A stretch of DNA of 64,000 nucleotides from Sycobia sp. Sy_11 (taxonomy: Eukaryota > Arthropoda > Insecta > Hymenoptera > Epichrysomallidae), in contig JACCIC010000021.1 in assembly GCA_018907035.1 (NCBI GenBank), forward strand, positions 1,564,001 to 1,628,000, read 5' to 3'. Every line of letters starts with the position of its first letter. Within the stretch, counting starts at the first letter, position 1. This document shows, piece by piece, positions 56,396 through 64,000 of this stretch. Made by a program: the position numbers and the translations under genes. The notes under the pieces are model-generated. The model searched no databases. It was given only the letters and a program-made list of their open reading frames with translations, and was not told the DNA's origin.

Positions 56396-57588
56396 CATAT
56401 CATATCATTTCATATCATATCATATCATATATACTTATACTAATTTATAAAGACAAAGTGTGTATTTGTTTGTACACGTTAAACAAAAAAACTACTGAAC
56501 TGATTGCTCTGAAATTCAAAATATGTATTCTATATTATCTTCAGAAGAATATAGACTATATTTTATTTTATTGAAAATCATTTTACTTTCATCAATAAAT
56601 GAAGTTAACGGTCTTACCATGTTAGTTTCACCAGCGGTCAGTATCACCAGCGTCTTGAATAACGTCGGATATCAACTTAAAGTTTTAATACCAGGCGAGC
56701 CCATTTGAATGATCATATTAAAATTTGGGATTAGTATCCTAAACAAGGTGTGATTTTAGTTGGTATTATCCTTCTCGTGCTTCATATCAATCTAACACTA
56801 TCCGCACCTTATGAATATCTTTTAATTTTTGTAAATTTTATTATTTCTTAGGAAAATCTCTCTCTCTCTCTCCCTCCCCCCTCTCTCTCCCTCCCTCTTC
56901 GCTTTCTCTTATCAAATGATTGTATGTCAAACCATACTAAACACAATTTGTGATGACAAGTTACAATTTTGTTTTTACACGTTCGATTATCTTCTTTCTT
57001 TTTTTCAATTTGAACAAAAGAAATGATGGTAAAATAGGGTTACTTTACCAAAAACCCCGAAATTATATATGTTATATTATATAGATCCCCTATAGATCCC
57101 CTACTATATCTGTCAAAATAATAAATATGATAATAAAAACAAATTTTTAATAAAAATTTTATTATTTGTATTTAGTTGAGTTTAATAAAATTTGATATAT
57201 ATTAGTGTGTGTATCTATATATATACACACACATATTTCGAATATAAAATAGTAATAGAAAATGAATAAACTAAAAATAATCCAACTAAGAAATTGTAAT
57301 TTTTGTTCTTTATTTATTGTCAGATTCGTATTACCTGGTATTACCAGATATTACCAGATATCTATATATCGCTATCACCTATTATAGTTGATGAATATAT
57401 ATATATATAGGTATTTTATATTTACAACTTTTTGCGCAGGTAGAGTTAGGCCGCAACTTGGCCTTGATGTGTGGTGTCGTTACAGCTTTTTAACGAATTA
57501 GAAAATTGTGAATCATTTCAACCATTGATGATATCCAATAGAGTTACATACATATTTTATTGTAATAAAATAATACATTATAAGCATA
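56328..57588. other. Spacer upstream of SVIP with microsatellites
   Basis: It contains (TA)n at about 56340-56390, then a TCATA pentamer repeat to about 56430, a CT/CCT-rich tract at 56859-56900, and a short TTACCAGATA repeat at about 57333-57362. The last few hundred bases are the likely SVIP promoter region. No gene is recognised. Confidence 0.5.
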
Positions 57589-58212
57589 ATGGGGAACATA
57601 TTCGATTGTTGTAAAGGATCTTCGTATGAAGATATCACACCCGATAGAGTGAGTTTTTATATTGAGGTTATATGATTATTATAATTTATTTTCATGCAAA
57701 TATTATAATGATTCTCTGATAAGAATCTAGTTTTGAAGAGTTATTCATTTGTTAAATACATTTATGAGCCACTAATAGATTATTTTATACTAAACTATTA
57801 ATTGCTCTTACGTGTGATAATTTATAATTAATTTTGTTGTTTTTTTGCTGTCATTTGATCTCATTGTAGAAGATAAATATATGATTTCAGTGGGTTTATT
57901 TAAATTGGGAAAAAAATTTTTTTGTTGGCAATTTTATTTTCCTACTGTTAATATTTTGTATCTTAGGATACTATTCGACGTCAACAAGCAGAAGCTGCAG
58001 AAAAACGTTTAGCAGAACAGGAAAGAAAAGGAATTGGAAATATTAATGCTGTAAAACGGCAACAAAAATTGGCAGAAGAAAGACAAAAAAGAGAAAATGA
58101 AGTAGGTGGTTATAACACTCAAACAGGATTAAAGGTAATAATTAATGGTAACAATAAATACTTAATATTCAAGATCTAATTTTATTTTTATTTACAGTGG
58201 CAAGTCAGCTAA
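57589..58212 (+). CDS. SVIP: Small VCP/p97-interacting protein, three exons
   Basis: A small lipid-anchored inhibitor/cofactor of the p97 (VCP) ATPase, acting in ER-associated degradation and on endolysosomal membranes. Exons: 57589-57648, 57967-58134 and 58198-58212, in phase, giving 80 residues (human SVIP is 77). Seen: Gly2 followed by NIFDCC, fitting N-myristoylation with adjacent palmitoylation cysteines at 7 and 8; a perfect VCP-interacting motif R-x5-AA-x2-R (Arg24, Ala30, Ala31, Arg34); a charged helical middle rich in Glu, Gln, Lys and Arg; and the family ending GLKWQVS. The last exon encodes only WQVS, which is easily missed by gene finders. Confidence 0.95.
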
Positions 58213-60631
58213 ATGCTTGTTAAGAAGTAATGTGGAATTAAAGAGAATAGATTTTCATTTTATCGAATGAATGTTTGTATAGTAAGGAACTATGAATGAG
58301 TTCATAAAGCATTATAAGTTTTTTATGGATATTATTTAATTTATAATGAAAGTATACATTAATATATATAAAATTATTACTATACAACACTATATATTAA
58401 GAGACATTAATGAGTAAAGCTATCTTAAAAATAATAGCTTTTCTAAAAAAAAAGTGTTCATAATGAATGCCACACATTTTCATAAATTAATATGCTAAAT
58501 TGTTAATTAAGTTTCTAAATTTTTGATAAATCTTGCAAATAAGTCCCCATATGTGAACTAAATAAGTATAATTAACATTGATACACTAATGTACAGTCTT
58601 GGTATCTTTATTATTCCACAGAACGGTAATATATTTAAAATTTATTAATATTTGTTGCAATACCAAGAAAATATATGAATTTATTTTTATAAATATATGC
58701 TCTAGAAAATATAAAAAAATTTTTTTTATCCTTTAAATAGGAAGGAATTTTCAAATATTAAAAAGAAAGCAATCATTCCACTTACTACTTATGAATATTT
58801 TAATATCTTTGCAGTTTGTTAATACATTTTTTGAGTCTTTAGAAACGTTTGAGAAATATGTTAAAATACAACTTTGTTAAGATCATTCTTAAACATTACT
58901 AATAATTTTATACTTATATATAAGAAATTGTTAATCTATTTTTTGTATTATGGCCAAAAATTCATTTATACTGACTGATTTCTGGCTGTAAACGTGATTT
59001 TATCGATTTGTATCTGAAAAAAACACTATATAATTAAAATTAAAATAGTTCGTAAATATGAATTTAACAGCTAATAAAAACAAAATCATGTTCGACACAT
59101 AGTGACACATAAGAGACATAAGAGACATAAGAGACATTCGACACATAAGAGACCTCGAATACCCATATACGTTACGTTCACACTCAATCCATGAAATTCA
59201 CGTACGATAAAAATAACTATTTTATGCTCAAGATTGTACTATAAATAATATGTATTATCCAATGTAATATAATTACGTAGAATAATAAAATTAAAGTCTA
59301 ATAGGAATTAACTAGATAAAGAATCAATTAACATAAATGTATACTTAGTAGAATATTGAAATATTGTTGTTTCTGTGTTAAATATTTATGCAATGATTGA
59401 AGTTTTAATTTTAGATTCCAAACTTTATATATTTTTGTTCATTCATATTATTTGCATTAAGTAAAGAATATTATTTAAGTATATTTACAAATATGATTTT
59501 AAATATATTTATATACCTATACTTGTAATTGTTTATTCTGTCACATATTTATTGATTTTTAAATTACATTTATAAGTAGAAAATTTATTATTTTTATAAT
59601 AATTTATATTTATAGAATATATAATTTACTTTATGTTTTATTTGAATATTTTCTTTTTAATTTAATTAATCATTTTTTAAATTGGAAATGATTTCTTTTT
59701 TATAATTGATTTCAATTATTATTTCAATTATTAAAATTATTATATTGATTGATATAATGATTTTTTTTTTATAAAAATCCGGTGATTAAATTATCATTAT
59801 CAAAATATTAAAGAAAATAAAATAAATAATAATTTTAAAATTAATAATGCTACTTACTTCGACTGGTATAAAACAACCTAATAAATATTTTTATTAATCT
59901 CACAGTCATCGTTATATTAGTTTGTTAAAAATATTTACTAGTTTTTTTTTATTTATACTAATTTTATTTTCTTTATTAAACCAATAATATGTGAAAAGAC
60001 ATACATGTGTTGGATATAATTAGATCTAAAAAAAAGCTGTAAACAGTTTGAACTTCTTCACAATCTTCACTTGATTTATTTATCAGCAAAACTGCGTCTT
60101 TCTATGAAAATGTTATAAAAGTACGTAATTGAAAATATCTGAGATTTTAGCATTGGCTTTATTTGTCATCTAAGATTTATTTCAGATATGACCGATCAGG
60201 CTGTTTGAGTAAATTACAACTCTAACAAACAAAATTAAGTACCAAAAGAAACTATTTTATTTAACGTTTATTTAAGAAGTATATTATTTAAAAAATTATT
60301 TAAAAAGTATAATAGAAATATATACTTTCTTAAATGTGATTTAGTTATTTTTGCAGCTTTATTTTTTAATACTGCTTATTTATTACATACATATTGTACT
60401 TCTAAGGTATTTTTAATAAATTGATAATATTCTTATAATAATTTATTGTATGGACTATCTTATTTTAGAATCTTATAAGAATTGCGATTTTAGTAATGCA
60501 TTGCTTGATTGTTTATTAAAACTTATTTTATTTAAGAATTAATTAAATATTAATTAATTAAATTTATTTTATTTAAGAATTAAATTAAATCTATTAATAT
60601 ATAGAAAACAAAGAAAACAGAGGACGACAGA

Positions 60632-60680
<49 letters not shown>

Positions 60681-61536
60681 AAATATTGGATTATTTAAGA
60701 GAATAATTTCAAAGAGTTGAAAAAAATCACGGAAAAGTAAAGACATAATATCGAAAAAGAGCTATTTGAAAAAACGGAGAAATAGTTGTATTAGATTGTA
60801 ACAATAATGATGTTGAAATTACTAAACAAATATATATTAGAGAATCGGAAGCATTCGCAAATAGTGATAATGCCACGTAATTTATCTGATCCAAAAAGTA
60901 AATATTAAGTGATAAACATTTTGAATTTAGATAATATTAAGTTGCATAGGCAGAATTTTCATTTTGAAAAGATCCTAGTGACTGTAATAAAGGAGATGAA
61001 AAGAACTAAGGAATGTACTAAGCCAAGTAGTTGCTTTGTACTAGCCGATATCAGTGAATTTATGGCATTCGCTTCGCTCTGGTATCAAAAAAAGACAAAT
61101 GTAAAATCCGCCCGCATATATTATTTGCCTTTAGATAAAATGATGAAAATTTACTATTGTGCCACTATAGTGATCAATATATAGCGCATTTGCCGATGAG
61201 GGTCATTTATTTGCTGCCCGAGCAGAACAATCGAGAAACTACTCGCATCATTTCTATGAAATCAACAAAGCATAACATCAGTTATATTTATTAACTAATA
61301 TCATTTAATGCTTAACTTCTGATCACCTGATCTGGGTGTGCATGGCAAGGTGAGGAGGCTTCAGCCGGCTAAGCGAATCTTGGTTTGGTCTAGAAATATA
61401 TGGATCGGGGGACTTTTTCTATCAATGAGTTCTCTGAAATTCCCCAGGAGGGTCCCTACATATGTACTCTTCGATCCTTCGTTCAAATGGAAATTGCAAC
61501 AAATTCTAACAGCTATTACAGGAGTGTATGAAAATA
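58213..61536. other. AT-rich spacer
   Basis: The first part is the SVIP 3' UTR. A short tandem repeat AAGAGACAT (about 59106-59150) and a (GA)n run (about 60637-60677) are visible. Open frames at 60909-61184 and 61338-61547 have no recognisable domain; the latter is GC-richer than its surroundings and may be transposon debris. Confidence 0.5.
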
Positions 61537-62802
61537 TTAGGATGTGAACTTAGTTTCCGACCTTCACGTTTAGATGGCGATGTATTTAGATGCGATGTCA
61601 GATGTGTCGGATCTAGTTCTTATTATTTAGTTTTGTCATTTACCAATAAAATTCATTTATCAATAAAAACAGGCATCATCATTTGTGTAAATATTACAAT
61701 TTTTTGATCAGTGAAAAATTAATCGTGATAGATAAGTCGTTTTTTCGACATATCCTTTTGCACTATTTTGATTTGAAAAAAAAGTGTAGCAGAAACTTAT
61801 CTATTGCTTTAAGAATGTTATGGCGAACAAGCTCCATCGCTTACAATATGTAAAGAGTGGTTTCAGCGGATTAGAAGTGGAGATATTGATGTTAATGACA
61901 AAAAAACGTTCTGGACAACCGAAAAAGTTTGAAGATAGTGAATTGCAATCATTATTGGACGAAAACTCAGCTGAAACGCAGAAAAAACTCGCTAATAAGT
62001 TAGGAGTCAGTGACAGAGCAGTTCGCAAAGGTTTACATGTGATGGGAAAAATTCATAAAGAAGGAAAATGGATGCCACACGATTTGACTGAAAGTGCGAT
62101 TATGAATCGATACAACATCGCATTATCTTTGCCTGCCAGCCAAAAAAAAAGAATTTTCTGTGGCGTATTGTGACTGATGATGAAAAGTGAATCTACTATG
62201 ACAATCCTAAGCGTAAAAAGTTTTGGGTAGATCGAGGCTAACCGTTCACATCGACACCAAAACGGAACAGGGTGTGCTATATTACGGGTTGCTAAAACCG
62301 AATGAAACCATCACTGCCGAGGTATACAAATGCGAGCTGAATGATTTGCAGCAGAAATCGATCGAATATAGATCAGCAATCGCGAGTAATAGGATGCAAT
62401 ATTCTTTTGCAAATACAGCATTCTTTTGCATGAGAACGCTCGGCCACATGTTGCAAAAGCCGTCAAAAACATCCTATTAGAGCTCGGAATGGGAAGTGTT
62501 ACCACAACCAGCGTACTCGCTAGACATAGCGCCTTCTGATTACTACCGATTAAGATGGATGCAGCACGACCATATTGATACGCACTTCCGACATGTTCAA
62601 GAAGTGTGAGAATTTGTGGATGATTGGATCGCCTCGAAAGTACGATCGTTCTTTCGTCACGATTCCGCCATATTGCGAGAAAGATGGGAAAAAGTAGTAG
62701 AAAATGATAAAAATCATTTTGATTAAGCTAACGTGTATACATTTTGCATCATATATGCCCTTTTTCCGCTAATAAAGGTCGGAAACTAAGTTTGCCTCCT
62801 AA
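61537..62802 (+). mobile_element. Full-length mariner element with 28-bp TIRs and TA duplications
   Basis: The left end TTAGGATGTGAACTTAG and the inverse of the right end (TTAGGAGGCAAACTTAG) match at 25 of 28 positions over their whole length, continuing through TTTCCGACCTT. TA sits outside each end (61535-61536 and 62803-62804). The length, 1266 bp, is typical for mariner. The transposase is interrupted by a one-base A-run shift near 61908, a stop after FCGVL, and a deletion and stops further on. A shorter relic of the same family lies at 53145-53690. Confidence 0.92.
61820..62480 (+). pseudogene. Mariner transposase, frameshifted
   Basis: Blocks in order: FQRIRSGDIDVNDKK in one frame; then, after an A-run shift, RSGQPKKFEDSELQSLLDE, GVSDRAVRKGLHVMGKIHK and LSPASQ-like sequence up to FCGVL and a stop; then GVLYYGLLKPNETITAEVY. 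These follow the order of mariner transposases from the helix-turn-helix region to the catalytic core. An insertion duplicates part of the segment around 62395-62425. Confidence 0.88.
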
Positions 62803-64000
62803 TATTTGCCCATTGAAACTTGTAAGTAAACCTCTGAAAATGCCGACTGGTAGAATTATCAACTGCACTTAGAAAAAGAGCATATAGAACTTTTAATAGG
62901 GCAAAAAAGCGAAAAACTACGATGTATAGTTAATGTACAAATAGTCGTTGAAAGACTTCAAGAGAGTACTAACTTTTACTAATAATTAAGCAAAGCTGAC
63001 AGATACAACTAAGTTAGCTAGGCTAACCAAGTACAATAATTCTCGAATGGCACACTTACGTGATGCATCAAGTATGTATGTAAATACTGAAGATCATAAT
63101 TTGAATTTCTGAGTGCTAATTCTCTTTAACATAGATATAAAAACGTTGCACCAGGATCCTATTGAAATATATGCTGATGCTGATTGGAAAACATCACAAA
63201 TTGTATCTCCGGAAAAAAGTAAAGTGGTTCTACTCTTTTGAACCATAGAAAACACTAGGACCTGATGGCATCTTTTCTAAGATGCTACAAGTGGGATTTG
63301 ATAGTATTGTAAAACTGGTCACTAAAATTTTCAGAGATAGTATTGCTATTGTTTACGTACCAGTAGCATGGAAGAAAACTCGCACTTTTTTGATCACTAA
63401 ACCGTGGAGAACGTAAAAGATTACAGACCAATATATCTAATATCTTTCATATTGAAAACGTGGGAAAACGCGCGCGCGCGCGTGTGTGTGTGTGTGTGTG
63501 TGTGTAAGATAAACAGTATTAGTTACTTGGTTAATTTGAAGAAGGCAGTGTGTTTACACCATGAGCAAGTCCACTAAAACTGCTCTCCACTTAACGATGA
63601 AATATCTTCTAATGAAATCATTCGATAAAACTCTTGGATCATATAATGGTTGTTTCACTAAGGAGAGCCTCCGGGTAAAGAAGGAGTACCTCTACGAATG
63701 CAATCAGAATAATCCTGGAACTGAACAGAGTAGTCCTTGAGATTTCGAGGGTTGCTGTAAAATTGGCATACGTAATGGTCTGTGGTATACCTGGGTTAAT
63801 AGTAAAAATGTATGTATAATGTTCATTTTTTTCAGACTCGATTTGAAACATAAAGTCTTGTGCATTAAACATGTATAATATATGGTATGTGTAATTTCAC
63901 ATGGAAAACACAGTGAATTTGTAAACATGGAAAAAATTTGTTATCGTTATGTGATATAATACTTTTATTTGAAAGGCCTTAGCCCAACCAATATAAAAGC
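62803..64000 (+). mobile_element. Non-LTR (jockey-type) retrotransposon relic
   Basis: Scattered matches to the start of a LINE reverse transcriptase: KTLGPDGIFSKML near 63249-63287, then VPVAWKKTRTFLITKPW (about 63358-63408), and YRPI/ISF-LKTWE after one-base frame changes, followed further on by TALHLTMKYLL near 63577-63609. A (CG)n/(TG)n microsatellite at about 63470-63506 splits the sequence. It is heavily decayed. The mariner element lies directly to its left. Confidence 0.6.

Noticed and set aside
60909..61547. Two plus-strand open frames of 91 and 69 codons
   Set aside because: No domain or splice signals were recognised. They may be transposon debris, but I cannot support a gene call.

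Overview
This is eukaryotic, insect-type DNA: very AT-rich, with short introns bounded by GT..AG, long intergenic spacers full of (TA)n, (GA)n and (TG)n microsatellites, and several mariner and LTR-element relics. The gene set (a p62/DDX5-type helicase, MPC2, Apaf-1/Dark, TMEM165, SVIP) is metazoan. Mariner-type relics, Dark-type gene structure and a gypsy-type gag of a kind I associate with ants, bees and wasps make a hymenopteran a reasonable but unproven guess. Nothing in the window is prokaryotic.

Left part (1-17 kb): a complete minus-strand seven-exon DEAD-box helicase gene (1584-7967) whose largest intron carries a GC-rich, GAGA-containing island. It is followed by a gene-poor spacer with microsatellites, a dispersed ~50-bp motif family (10.05-10.75 kb) and a terminal-inverted-repeat element (13.8-14.86 kb). 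A complete minus-strand MPC2 gene follows (15777-16943).

Middle (21-37 kb): a complete twelve-exon minus-strand Apaf-1/Dark gene (21365-27965; CARD, NB-ARC, WD40), with a tRNA-derived SINE in its sixth intron. Next are a small two-exon gene of unknown function (30893-31280, minus), a complete six-exon TMEM165/Gdt1 gene (32584-33938, plus) and a two-exon C2H2 zinc-finger gene with a 27-residue polyglutamine tract (35083-36888, minus). The zinc-finger intron holds a repeat with a hammerhead-ribozyme-like core.

Right part (37-64 kb): mostly transposable-element territory. A gag-protease LTR retrotransposon with both ~1.05-kb LTRs but no reverse transcriptase (39966-44355) sits between two MITEs of one family in opposite orientation. 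Further on are an integrase relic, four mariner pieces from at least two families (two with identifiable TIRs and TA duplications), a second, fold-back copy of the hammerhead-motif repeat flanked by an 18-bp direct repeat, and a LINE reverse-transcriptase relic. The only clear host gene here is SVIP (57589-58212, plus), encoding a small p97/VCP-binding protein.

The host genes are independent housekeeping or signalling genes (RNA processing, pyruvate import, apoptosome, Golgi ion homeostasis, p97 regulation); I see no evidence that they form one pathway. Exon joins were made by hand from GT/AG signals, reading frame and family resemblance, and no database search was run.
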